Source of the DNA: Deroplatys truncata
Taxonomy: Eukaryota > Arthropoda > Insecta > Mantodea > Mantidae
Length of the DNA: 64,000 nt
Direction of reading: 5' to 3'
NCBI GenBank assembly: GCA_030765065.1
Contig: CM060990.1
Coordinates: 498,160,190 to 498,224,189 of the forward strand
Every line of letters begins with the position of its first letter. Position 1 is the stretch's first letter. The position numbers were made by a program, and so were the translations under genes. Below the pieces are notes generated by a model. The model had not been told where the DNA came from, ran no database searches, and saw nothing but the letters and a program-made list of their open reading frames with translations. Below are positions 25,886-36,099 of this stretch, in pieces.

Positions 25886-26448
25886 CGCTTCAGGTGACAA
25901 AATAACACTAGGCACTTGTGTGCCGTGGTGTAAGCCGCAATCACGGTATTGGTAGCGTGGATCTCCTTGGGGCTCTCCTCGGAGTTACCTCAACACCACG
26001 TACATGACCTGGTTCGTCACGGGTACGCAGGTCTGCACTACCACTTCCTCGGCGTTGAGCAGGCCCAGGAGGCGATCGTACCGGTACACCAGCTAGCACG
26101 TGGACATGTTATCGCGCTGTGGTGTTGCGTGTGCGAGGTATGGAAACTCAAGGACGCAAAACATGCACGACCGAGGGTTAAAAAGCAGAACAAGTAGTGA
26201 CGTGGAGCGTTGTGATTGGTGTAAATAAGACGATCTCTGATAGGTGGACAAATTGAAATAACGTGATGTGATAGGCGAAAATAAAATCAAAGGTGATTGG
26301 ATGAAAAATGACGAGAAGGAATTAGCGGTGAATTTGTGAACTAAGATGGCGAAGATTTTTTTTTTTTTAAAAAAAAAGGATAATATAAGTACGGCAACTG
26401 TAACGGTTTACGGCAAACGCGCGCCGCGCAATGCGTCACGCCCGGGCA
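25886..26448. other. GC-richer centre of the palindrome, left side
   Basis: Higher GC than the rest of the arm between about 25,925 and 26,160, where several frames are open on both strands. An 82-codon open stretch (25,949-26,197, plus) lacks an ATG start. On the minus strand a stretch ending VVLR-stop has a strong preference for G/C at third positions. This could be a captured piece of a host or viral gene; I do not recognise it. The inner part returns to CCAAT/CRE/YY1-like motifs. Confidence 0.5.
26174..26300 (-). promoter_or_regulatory. CCAAT/CRE module nearest the centre, left side
   Basis: Minus-strand CCAAT at 26,296-26,300 and near 26,214-26,218, CACGTCAC near 26,197-26,204 and a TTTTTAACCC box at about 26,174; AAGATGGCG lies inward at about 26,345. 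More diverged than the other modules. Confidence 0.4.
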
Positions 26449-26475
26449 ATAAAACAAAAATCATATTGAGCAAGA
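26449..26475. other. 27-bp loop at the palindrome centre
   Basis: Non-symmetric AT-rich 27 bp between GCGTCACGCCCGGGCA on the left and its near reverse complement TGCCCGGCGTGACGC on the right (one C differs). It is the only non-paired sequence at the axis. Confidence 0.9.
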
Positions 26476-27037
26476 TGCCCGGCGTGACGCATTGCGCGGC
26501 GCGCGTTTGCCGTAAACCGTTACAGTTGCCGTACTTATATTATCCTTTTTTTTAAAAAAAAAAAAAATCTTCGCCATCTTAGTTCACAAATTCACCGCTA
26601 ATTCCTTCTCGTCATTTTTCATCCAATCACCTTTGATTTTATTTTCGCCTATCACATCACGTTATTTCAATTTGTCCACCTATCAGAGATCGTCTTATTT
26701 ACACCAATCACAACGCTCCACGTCACTACTTGTTCTGCTTTTTAACCCTCGGTCGTGCATGTTTTGCGTCCTTGAGTTTCCATACCTCGCACACGCAACA
26801 CCACAGCGCGATAACATGTCCACGTGCTAGCTGGTGTACCGGTACGATCGCCTCCTGGGCCTGCTCAACGCCGAGGAAGTGGTAGTGCAGACCTGCGTAC
26901 CCGTGACGAACCAGGTCATGTACGTGGTGTTGAGGTAACTCCGAGGAGAGCCCCAAGGAGATCCACGCTACCAATACCGTGATTGCGGCTTACACCACGG
27001 CACACAAGTGCCTAGTGTTATTTTGTCACCTGAAGCG
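26476..27037. other. GC-richer centre of the palindrome, right side
   Basis: Mirror of 25,886-26,448. On the plus strand, about 26,830-26,935, codons ending in G or C dominate (LVYRYDRLLGLLNAEEVV and onward to VVLR, stop TAA). It begins right after an in-frame TAG, so if coding it would be an internal exon or a gene fragment. The opposite strand is also open. Confidence 0.45.
26623..26748 (+). promoter_or_regulatory. CCAAT/CRE module nearest the centre, right side
   Basis: CCAAT at 26,623-26,627 and 26,704-26,708, CACGTCAC at 26,719-26,726, TTTTTAACCC at about 26,739; preceded by CGCCATCTT. Mirror of the left-side module and oriented outward. Confidence 0.4.
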
Positions 27038-28593
27038 AAAGGTCTCCGTGGACACGTATCGAAGCTGCAATCTGCCGTTCACGTATAGAAACAGAGGTAC
27101 AGTTGCCTAACACTAAGGTCTCCGTGGACACGTATCGAAGCTGCCATCTGACGTTCACGTATAGAAACACAGGTACAGTTGCCTAGCACTAAGGTCTCCG
27201 TGGACACGTATCGAAGCTGCAATCTGCCGTTCACGTATAGAAACAGGTATAGTTGCCTAGCACTAAGATCTCCGTGGACACGTATCGAACCTGCAATCTG
27301 CCGTTCACGTATAGAAACAGAGGTATAGTTGCCTAGCACTAGCACTAAGGTCTCCGTGGACACGTATTGAAGCTGCAATCTGCCGTTCACGTATAGAAAC
27401 AGAGGTACAGTTGTCTAGCACTAAGGTCTCCGTGGACACGTATAGAAACACAGGTACAGTTGCCTAGCACTAAGGTCTCCGTGAACACGTATCGAAGCTG
27501 CAATCTGCCGTTGACGTATAGAAACAGGTATAGCTGCCTAGCACTAAGATCTCCGTGGACACGTATCGAAGCTGCAATCTGCCGTTCACGTATAGAAACA
27601 GAGGTACAGCTGCCTAGCACTAAGGTCTCCGTGTACACGTATTGAAGCTGCAATCTGCCGTTCACGTATACAAACAGAGGTGCAGTTCCCTAGCACTAAG
27701 GTCCCCGTGGATACGTATCGAAGCTGCAATCTGCCGTTCACGTATAGAAACAGAGGTGCAGTTGCCTAGCACTAAGGTCTCCGTGGACACGTATCGAAGC
27801 TGCAATCTGACGTTCACGTATAGAAACAGAGGTGCAGTTGCCTAGCACTAAGGTCTCCGTGGACACGTATCGAAGCTGCAATCTCCCGTTCACGTATAGA
27901 AACAGAGGTACAGTTGCCTAGCACTAAGGTCTCCGTGGACACGTATTGAAGCTGCAATCTGCCGTTCACGTAAAGAAACAGAGGTGCAGTTGCCTAGCAC
28001 TAAGGTCTCCGTGGATACGTATCGAAGCTGCAATCTGCCGTTCACGTATAGAAACAGAGGTGCAGTTGCCTAGCACTAAGGTCTCCGTGGACACGTATCG
28101 AAGCTGCAATCTGCCGTTCACGTATAGAAACAGAGGTACAGTTGCCTAGCACTAAGGTCTCCGTGGACACGTATCGAAGCTGCAATCTGCCGTTCACGTA
28201 TAGAAACAGAGGTACAGTTGCCTAGCACTAAGGTCTCCGTGGACACGTATCGAAGCTGCAATCTGCCGTTCACGTATAGAAACAGAGGTGCAGTTGCCTA
28301 GCGCTAAGGTCTCCGTGGACACGTATCGAAGCTGCAATCTGCCGTTCACGTATAGAAACAGAGGTGCAGTTGCCTAGCACTAAGGTCTCCGTGGACACGT
28401 ATCGAAGCTGCAATCTGCCGTTCACGTATAGAAACAGAGGTACAGTTGCCTAGCACTAAGGTCTCCGTGGACACGTATCGAAGCTGCAATCTGCCGTTCA
28501 CGTATAGAAACAGAGGTACAGTTGCCTAGCACTAAGGTCTCCGTGGACACGTATCGAAGCTGCCATCTGACGTTCACGTATAGAAACACAGGT
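27038..28593. repeat. 76-bp tandem array, right arm, about 20 copies
   Basis: Reverse complement of the left array, with the same copy-specific variants in mirrored order (including the duplicated CACTAG at about 27,335), showing that the arms were copied as a whole and not built by independent array growth. Confidence 0.97.
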
Positions 28594-29050
28594 ACAGTTG
28601 CTGACTTTTTAAAAACTCAATATTCTTGGTATATAGAGGCTTATTATGAGGTGATACATCCATTTATATGAATTTTCACGATCCACCACTGCACGATTTC
28701 TACCATCGCCAATAAAAATGCATTTAAAAGATTTTACCGCTGACGTACATCCGCTCTCAGGCTCTTTTTACACATAGATCAGCCACACACGTTTTCTGTA
28801 CGTAAGGCTGCACATGGGAAATGACTGTTTGCAGACTTCAGTTATTCCTGATGTTATTAGTGCAAATATTAAAACTGAGTATTGTGTGTAGTGCTTTTGT
28901 GTTGTGCCAGTGCATACGTGCTATGTAAAATGTAAAGAATTAAATAAAAATCAGCAGATACTTCCTTTCTAAGGAGTAACACCAACTGTTGAATATAGAT
29001 TCTCAAAGTGCTACGTTCGTACGACCTCTACCCTCTATATCTTATAGGTG
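28594..29050. other. unique-looking segment of the right arm
   Basis: Mirror of 23,871-24,329. An AATAAA-containing run is present near 28,940, and a donor-like ATAG|GTGAGTAC ends the segment. No ORF. Confidence 0.4.
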
Positions 29051-31475
29051 AGTACGAAAGTATGTAGATCGCGTTAAAATACACAACTTATGTCATATAC
29101 ATCTTTATTGTTGAGTGAACCGTTTTCGAGATATTGCTTGTTATTTACTTAAATTTTCCAATAGTTATTTTCTCAAATGGGAATTCGTTATTCATTTTTT
29201 TTTTTGTCTTTGATATGCAAAGAGTATTAATCTGTGGCAAAAAGAATGGTACTGCACATAGCAACCAGCTATTAAGAGATATGTATGTGCTTAAAGGCTA
29301 CTGTTTTTCTATATTCCCCTTGTAAATATATTTTCCCTACATCTACAACAAAATTAGCAATAAAACAGAGTTTGCAAATGTTTATCTCGATTAACATGAA
29401 CTAGATGGGGAATAAGCGTTTGTAAAAATACTTTGTACAAGAGATGAGAAAAGTCATGTGAGTGTTACACATCAGATTTTTTTTATGTGTTTCAGTGGGT
29501 GAATAATAATTAGTTTTGTTGGTATCGTTATCACAGTACTGTTTCACTTGTGAAATCCCGTTCTCTTTGTATTAAAAAAAAAATGGCTCTAACGATTTTG
29601 ATGAAAAATATCGTATGTTTAATATAATGTCGTGAGAAATGAAATGTATATCTCGAATTTTCTGGGAATGTCTCCAAAAGTATTCTTCATTGTGAACGTC
29701 TTTTTCATAACTGAAAAACCGTAAGAGATAGACAAAATTTTACTACACAAAAAATGTAGATCGCGTTAAAATACACATCTTATGTAATATACATTTTTGT
29801 TGTTGAGTGAACCGTTTTCGAGATATTGTTTGTTAATTTTCCAATATTTATTTTCTCAAATGGGACTTCGTTATTCATTTTTTTTTGTCTTTGATATGCA
29901 AACAGTATTAATCTGTGGCAAAAAGAATGGTGTTGCACATAGCAACCAGCTATTAAGAGATATGTATGTGCTTAAAGGCTACTGTTTTTCTATATTCCCC
30001 TTGTAAATATATTTTCCCCTACATCTACAAGAAAATTAGCAATAAAATAGAGTTTGCAAATGTTTTTCTCGATTAACATGAACTAGATGGAGCATAAGCG
30101 TTTGTAAAAATACTTTGTACAAGAGTAGAGAACGTCATGTGAGTGTTACACATCAGATTTTTTTTTTATACAAGAAAATTAGCAATAAAATTGATTTTGC
30201 AAATGTTTATCTCGATTAACATGAACTAGATGGGGAATAAGCGTTTGTAAAAATACTTTGTACAAGAGTTGAGAAAGTCATGTGAGTGTTACACATCAGA
30301 TTTTTTTTTTGTTTCAGTGGTATCGTTATCACAGTACTGTTTCACTTGTAAAATCCCGTTCTCTTTGTATTAAAAAATGGCTCTAACGATTTTGATGAAA
30401 ATATCATATATTTAAGATAATGTCGAGAGAAATGAAATGTATATCTCGAATTTTCTGGGAATGTCTCCAAAAGAATTCTTCATTGTGAACGACTTTTTCA
30501 TAACTGATAAACCGTAAGAGATAGACAAAAGTTTGCTACACAAAAAATGTAGATCGCGTTAAAATACACAACTTATGCCATATACATTTATTTTGTTGAG
30601 TGAACCGTATTTCGAGATATTGCTTGTTATTTCCTTTAAATTTTCCAATACTTATACTTTTTCTCAAATGCGTTATTCATTTTTACTTTCTCTACTACGT
30701 ATAGTAAGTAGGGGAAGTATTGCATTCCACCCAAAAATTCGTTACCGAGATTTCACTGGAAATACATGTTTTGAGAATCTCTGAATCCAAAAAAAAAAAA
30801 GCATTTTTGGAAACATGTCCGTGTGTGTGTCTGTCTGTGTGTCTGTGTGTCTGTGAACAGCATAACTCAAAAACGAACAGTCGGATAAACACCAAACTTG
30901 GTATTTAGGTTCAGTATCTTCCAGAGATGCGACACGAAGGTTTTCAAGAAAATCCCCCCACCCCAGACTACCCTTTACATGGAACATTTTTCGAAAATTT
31001 TAATTTTCTCAAAAACGGCTCTAACGATTTTGATTAAAACATAATATGTTTAAGATATTGTCATGTCAAATAAAATGTATATCTCGAATTTTCTGGGAAT
31101 GTCTCCAAAAATATTCTTCATTGTGAACGACTTTTTTGCATAACTGGTAAACCATAAGAGATAGACAAAATTTTACTACACAAAAAATGTAGATCGCGTT
31201 AAAATACACAACTTATGTCATATACGTTTCTTTTGTTGAGTGAACCGTTTTCGAGATATTGCTTGTTATTTCCTTAAATTTTCCAATACTTATACTTTTT
31301 CTCAAATTCGTTTATTCATTTTTTTTATGTCCTGAACATGCAAACAGAATGGAATTCGCCACATAGCAACCAGCGTTAAAATATTTGACTATCGCTTAAA
31401 AGCTACCAATTAGATTGTACAAGAGTAGAGAAAGTTATGTGAGTGTAACAAATCAGTTTTTTTATACGCTACTAT

Positions 31476-31520
<45 letters not shown>

Positions 31521-31745
31521 CGCGCGAGTACGTGCCTAGGAACCGTGCGCCACAAGCCAAAACGACGTCGTTATAGAAAAACTTTATCAATTGCCTACCG
31601 GCCAGGGACAACCGCTAAAAAACCTGAAAAAAGCTCTAAGAGTATTCTAACGCTTGCCGATCTGGAAAACCCTTGAAAACAAGATAGTACACTTTTGAGA
31701 TATTGCTTGTTATTTCCTTAAATTTTTCAATACTTTTTTACTTTC
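29051..31745. repeat. four diverged copies of a ~0.6-0.8-kb repeat (right arm)
   Basis: Mirror of 21,181-23,870, with a GT/CG tract at 31,480-31,527 whose length differs from its left partner. Confidence 0.8.
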
Positions 31746-31841
31746 TCTACTACGTATAGTAAGTAGGGGAAGTATTGCATTCCGCCCAAAAATTCGATAC
31801 CGAGATTTCACCGGAAATACACGTTTTGAGACCTCCTGAAT

Positions 31842-31879
<38 letters not shown>

Positions 31880-32285
31880 ATTTTTGGAAACATGTCCGTG
31901 TGTGTGTGCCTGTCTGTGTGTCTGTCTGTCTCTCTGTGTGTGTGTGTGTGTGTGTGCGCGCCAGTACGTGCCTAGTATCCGTGCGCCGACAAGGTAAAAC
32001 TTCATCATTTGCCTACCGGGCAGGGACAACCGCTAAAAACCTGAGAAAACCTCCAAAATTAGAAACGCCTTCGTCAACCAGTACAGAAAACGCCTACCAA
32101 CCAGGGAAAACCTATGAAAAAGCAGAAAGAGCTTGCATTTGTTTACCATCCGCAGAAAACTCCCAAAAAAAAAAAAAAAAAAAACTAGTCATTTTAAAAA
32201 AAAAAAAGGAAAAAGACGAATAATATAAGTATGGTAGAAACAGCTTGCATTCGTCTACCAACCAGAGAAAACCCCCGAAACACTA
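31746..32285. repeat. hairpin core, GT-repeat and poly-A tracts (right arm)
   Basis: Mirror of 20,641-21,180. The homopolymer and GT runs differ in length from the left arm, as expected for slippage after the arms formed. Confidence 0.7.
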
Positions 32286-32401
32286 GTTATTTAAAATTGC
32301 TGATGAGTTCTGGATAGGCTTTTGCAAATGTTGTTGGTAGCAAAACTTGCCTTTTCCATCACCTCCAACATACCCCACTCCCACACCTTTTTTTCTTTCC
32401 A

Positions 32402-32530
32402 CCAATCATAATCTCTCTTATTCTCGCCAATCAGCAACTTTCATTTGTTCCTTTCCACCAATAACATCACTTCTTATTCCCACCAATGACAACTTCACAC
32501 GTCACTTTCTGTTATACTTTTTATCCCTCG
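32402..32530 (+). promoter_or_regulatory. CCAAT/CRE/TATA-like module, right arm, inner
   Basis: CCAAT at 32,402-32,406, 32,427-32,431, 32,458-32,462 and 32,483-32,487 (spacings 25, 31, 25), CACGTCAC at 32,498-32,505, TTTTTATCCC at about 32,518. Regular CCAAT spacing upstream of a CRE and an AT box is typical of NF-Y/CREB-type Pol II promoters. Confidence 0.5.
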
Positions 32531-33006
32531 TTCGCCATCTTTCCCCCTCTTTCAGACCCCAACCGCCGCACAGTCAACACCTCGCCGCTCCTTAACCTCA
32601 ACTTCGTGCCTCCGCCATCTTATTTAGTTCACATTTTTACCACCGCGCCTCTCATCTCTCAACCAGATTGCCTGCAAGAACAGATCTCGTTCATTCGCAC
32701 CTCGACGGTTGCCTCCGCAGCAGCTACTGCCAACACCTACGTCGTACACGTTTTTGACCGCTTTCGACCGGCTTGAGAACCCTGCTCCTACGTACGCTAG
32801 CGACCATCACGATGGTCCAGTACCAGGTTTTGGTATAGTTAAATTACGCCTCTGCAAAGGGTGTCTGTACCGCTTTAAAAACCTAGGTATATCAGTGCGT
32901 AGTGATGTTGGTTGATCTTAAAGCTGGTTAAGCATTTTCAAAAACAGTTTGCTTTTATTTTTCCGCCTCGCGTGCCGCGCTTTTGGTGACGCATCCACAC
33001 CGGTAA

Positions 33007-33015
33007 CAGGTAAGT
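33007..33015 (+). other. splice-donor-like CAG|GTAAGT
   Basis: Exact consensus, about 480 bp downstream of the module at 32,402-32,530; would end a non-coding first exon. Confidence 0.4.
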
Positions 33016-33524
33016 AACACACGCATAATTATTTTTCGCACCTGCTTGGCGTAGGAATATATCCTTTCGTGTTTTGGTACTGTAACCTCAAACCTCCTTA
33101 CCCTCCTCTTGCGTCCGCCATCTTGTTTAGTTCTCACCGCATCTCCTTGTCGCAGACCCTCCGCCATTTTTAGTTCCCGCTATTTTAACCTCAAAATCTA
33201 CTCTTCTAACCTCTTGCTACCGCCATCTTCTTTTAGTTCCCATTCTCACCACCGCGTCTCCTTACCCCCACCTCTTGCGACCGCCATGTTCACCACTAAC
33301 CTCCAAATTTCCTCGTCCTTAAACCTCTTGTCTCAACCACCTTGTTTAGTTCCCATTTTCGCCACCGCATCTCATATCGCCCCATCTCTCTATCCACTCA
33401 AGAAAACTACCATCCAACGTTCAAAAATTGCTGATCAGTTCACGACAGGCTTTTGCAAATCTTGTTGCTAGCAAAACTTACCTTTCCCATCACCTCCAAC
33501 ATACCCCACTCCTTTTTCTTTCCA

Positions 33525-33655
33525 CCAATCATAACCTCTCTTATTCTTACCAATCAGCAACTTTCATTTGCTCCTTTCCACCAATAAAATCACTTCTTAT
33601 TCCCACCAATCACAACTTCACACGTCACTTTCTGTTACACTTTTTATCCCTCGCT
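33525..33655 (+). promoter_or_regulatory. CCAAT/CRE/TATA-like module, right arm, middle
   Basis: CCAAT at 33,525-33,529, 33,550-33,554, 33,581-33,585 and 33,606-33,610 (again 25, 31, 25), CACGTCAC at 33,621-33,628, TTTTTATCCC from 33,641. Confidence 0.5.
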
Positions 33656-34070
33656 CCCCATCTTTTCCCTCTTTCAGTCCCGACCTCCGCACAGACAACA
33701 CCTCGCCGCTGCTCACATCTCCGAACCAAATTGCCGGCGAGAACAGATCTCGTTTATTCACACCTCGACGGTTGACTCGACAGCAGCTACTGCGAACACC
33801 TACGTCGTACACGTTTTTGACCGCTTTCGACCGGCTTGAGAACCCTGCTCCTACGTACGCTAGCGACCATCACGATGGTCCAGTACCAGGTTTTTGGTAT
33901 AGTTAAATTACGCCTCTGCAAAGGGTGTCTGTACCGCTTTAAAAACCTAGGTATATCAGTGCGTAGTGATGTTGGTTGATCTTAAAGCTGGTTAAGCATT
34001 TTCAAAAACAGTTTGCTTTTATTTTTCCGCCTCGCGTGCCGCGCTTTTGGTGACGCATCCACACCGGTAA

Positions 34071-34079
34071 CAGGTAAGT
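34071..34079 (+). other. splice-donor-like CAG|GTAAGT
   Basis: Exact consensus, about 420 bp downstream of the module at 33,525-33,655, in the same relative position as the donor at 33,007. Confidence 0.4.
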
Positions 34080-34597
34080 ACCACACGCATAATTATTTTT
34101 CGGACCTGCTTGGCGTAGGAATATATCCTTTCGTGTTTTCGTACTGTAACCTCAAATCTCCTTACCCTCCTCTTGCGACCGCCATCTTGTTTAGTTCTCA
34201 CCGCATCTCCTTGTCGTAGACCCTCCGCCATTTTTAGTTCCCACTATTTTAACCTCAAAATCTACTCTTCTAAAACTCTTGCTACCCCCATCTTCTTTTA
34301 GTTCCCATTCTCACCACTGCATCTCCTTACCCCCACCTCTTGCGACCGCCGTGTTCACCACTAACCTCCAAATTTCCTCGTCCTTAAACCTCTTGTCTCA
34401 ACAACCTTGTCTAGTCCCCATTTTCGCCACCGCATCTCATATCGCCCCCATCTCTCTATCCACTCAAGAAAACTACCATCCGACGTTCAAAAATTGCTGA
34501 TCAGTTCAAGACAGGCTTTTGCAAATCTTGCTGCTAGCAAAACTCACCTTTCCCATCACCTCCAACATACCCCACTCCCACAACTTTTTCTTTTCCA

Positions 34598-34725
34598 CCA
34601 ATCATAATCCCTCTTATTCTTACCAATCAACAACCTTCATTTGCTCCTTTCCACCAATAACATCACTTCTTATTCCCACCAATCACAACTTCACACGTCA
34701 CTTTCCTTTACACTTTTTATCCCTC
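34598..34725 (+). promoter_or_regulatory. CCAAT/CRE/TATA-like module, right arm, outer
   Basis: CCAAT at 34,598-34,602, 34,623-34,627, 34,654-34,658 and 34,679-34,683, CACGTCAC at 34,694-34,701, TTTTTATCCC from about 34,714. A further CCAAT and CACGTCAC pair lies at about 34,858-34,881, close to the terminal unit. Confidence 0.5.
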
Positions 34726-34900
34726 GCTCCCCATCTTTTCCCCCATTTCAGTACCGACCTCCGCACAGACAACACCTCGCCACCCAGCTCCTCTCCATCA
34801 CGCGACCTCCATACTCCTCCATCTCCCTTCCTCCATCTCCCACCCCAAATTAACGAACCAATCAAAACACTACACGTCACTTCCTCAATTCTTTCAACTC

Positions 34901-35049
34901 GTCCCGGATGAGCCAACCGATTTAACGATAATCCTACCGCTCAGGGCGCTTTTCAAACTTACCGCCGCAGCCGTCGCACGCAGCGACACTAGCGACACGA
35001 GCGCCCCTAGCGGCAGGATTATCGTTAAAACAATTGGCTCATCCGGGAC
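34901..35049. repeat. 149-bp terminal unit, itself an inverted repeat (right end)
   Basis: Reverse complement of 17,865-18,013: starts GTCCCGGATGAGCCAA and ends TTGGCTCATCCGGGAC, directly followed by TATTA. Confidence 0.93.
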
Positions 35050-35054
35050 TATTA
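35050..35054. repeat. target-site duplication TATTA, right copy
   Basis: Right-hand partner of 17,860-17,864. With one copy removed, the target reads AGTAGTATTACTACT, a near-perfect palindrome, inside the piggyBac frame. Confidence 0.75.
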
Positions 35055-35290
35055 CTACTCATCACTCACCCCAAAATGCAGGTATAATGCAAAAACTCCT
35101 CTACCGTTTAGTTTTTTGAGCACAAAAAAATGTTATGCATTTCCCTGAAATTCCCTCACCAGGAACAAAAATCGCTATGGAATGCCGGGCTGTAAAGGCA
35201 ATTGTAAAATAATTAGGTGTACCAAGTGTAAAGTTAGTATGTGTATGCTGGAGGAAAGACAGTGCTTCAAACTTTTCCATCAACCCTGAT
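35050..35290 (+). pseudogene. piggyBac-family transposase pseudogene, C-terminal Cys-rich segment
   Basis: Continues the frame cut at 17,864 (SSLTPK...NAKTPLP) and, after a shift, reaches NRYGMPGCKGNCKIIRCTKC followed by VSMCML and CFKLFHQP-stop. Paired cysteines ending in a CFxxFH motif are the C-terminal zinc-binding domain of piggyBac transposases. Same strand and order as the 5' segment, so the 17.2-kb element lies between two parts of one gene. Confidence 0.87.
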
Positions 35291-36099
35291 TATAAGTGTT
35301 AAATAACTGTCATTCAAGTTAGTAGTTTTCATTTATTATTTTAAATCACTAAATCATTGTAATATGATTATATATTCAATCTAGGTTTAATAATGGCACT
35401 TCATTAGGTTTTTGTGAAAGTGAATGTCATTTTCCTTTAAACCTACAGTAAATATACTTTGTAAATATAATTGCATATACAATAAACTTTCATATTTCAA
35501 AAATAGCGCACGTAAACCACGTGCACTAGAATCCTGCAACAAAGACCATTGACATTCTAATTTACCCTACCTTTATTCTGTTGTTTTAACTAGGCATTGT
35601 TCAATTTAAAAAAATTATGTTTTGCTCAAAAGTACACTTTCTCAGTATTATTAAAATCTGTTTTAAGGCTAAATGTACGAGCCCCTGACTACCAATCAAT
35701 GCTGTGAAAACTGCACAACAATAGCACTTTCCATTTCCGAAATATTTGCGGTATAAGTTTAAGGTGATTCACCCTGTATATTTTGTGCCTAAGTATCACT
35801 CTGAACATCATGTAATCTGCGTTGCTGAGGAGTTCGATTTTTACTATAACAACTAATGTCTCGCACAGCAGGCACTAAATTTTGGACATTAGGCAACTTT
35901 AAAAAATATTTTTCTACTAACTTTCTTATCATTTGGAACAATTCTCAACATAAAATAGCAGAATTTAAAACTCAAAATTATTCTCAGGTCTGAGGAGGTT
36001 AATAGCTGCGTGTGGTTGTGGACGTCATAGGTAATACCACCTCTTGACTTACTGAACAGACTGTTGATGTCGTGGACACCGCTTAAATTTTATTTCTCA
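35291..36099. other. AT-rich, probable piggyBac 3' flank
   Basis: No gene seen. A TTAA at about 35,999 followed on its minus-strand side by CCTCCTCAGACC could be the piggyBac 3' terminus (family inserts at TTAA), but I could not find a matching left end. Confidence 0.35.

Larger units (their letters stand above)
32286..34900 (+). repeat. promoter-module repeats of the right arm
   Basis: Mirror of 18,014-20,640. Between modules, boxes of the type CCGCCATCTTGTTTAGTTC recur (for example 33,116-33,126), separated by CACCGCATCTCCTT-like spacers, forming a degenerate minisatellite with YY1-type sites. Confidence 0.8.
17865..35049. mobile_element. 17.2-kb near-perfect palindromic (fold-back) transposable element
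   Basis: The two halves are reverse complements over about 8.58 kb each, with a 27-bp loop at 26,449-26,475. Long stretches compared by eye (for example 25,860-25,920 against 27,000-27,062) are identical; I noticed only isolated substitutions (such as T at about 18,152) and length differences in poly-A/T and CA runs. Order from each end inward: 149-bp terminal unit, CCAAT/YY1-rich modules, poly-T and CA tracts, a four-copy diverged repeat block, a 76-bp tandem array, and a GC-richer centre. No transposase, polymerase or capsid gene is visible, so it must have been mobilised in trans. It is flanked by TATTA and interrupts a piggyBac ORF. It resembles Drosophila fold-back elements in design but I do not recognise the family. 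Confidence 0.9.

Noticed and set aside
25949..26197. 82-codon ORF at the palindrome centre as a real gene
   Set aside because: It has no ATG start, and the opposite strand has the stronger third-position bias; no family recognised.
24330..28593. Regular 76-bp repeats considered as a CRISPR-like array
   Set aside because: There are no unique spacers: the whole 76 bp repeats. The sequence is eukaryotic and inside a transposable element.
17865..35049. Palindrome as a missed-adapter or assembly fold-back artefact
   Set aside because: Flanks are not mirrored; a piggyBac ORF continues across in the same orientation and a target duplication is present. Arm-to-arm copying during assembly polishing is still possible.
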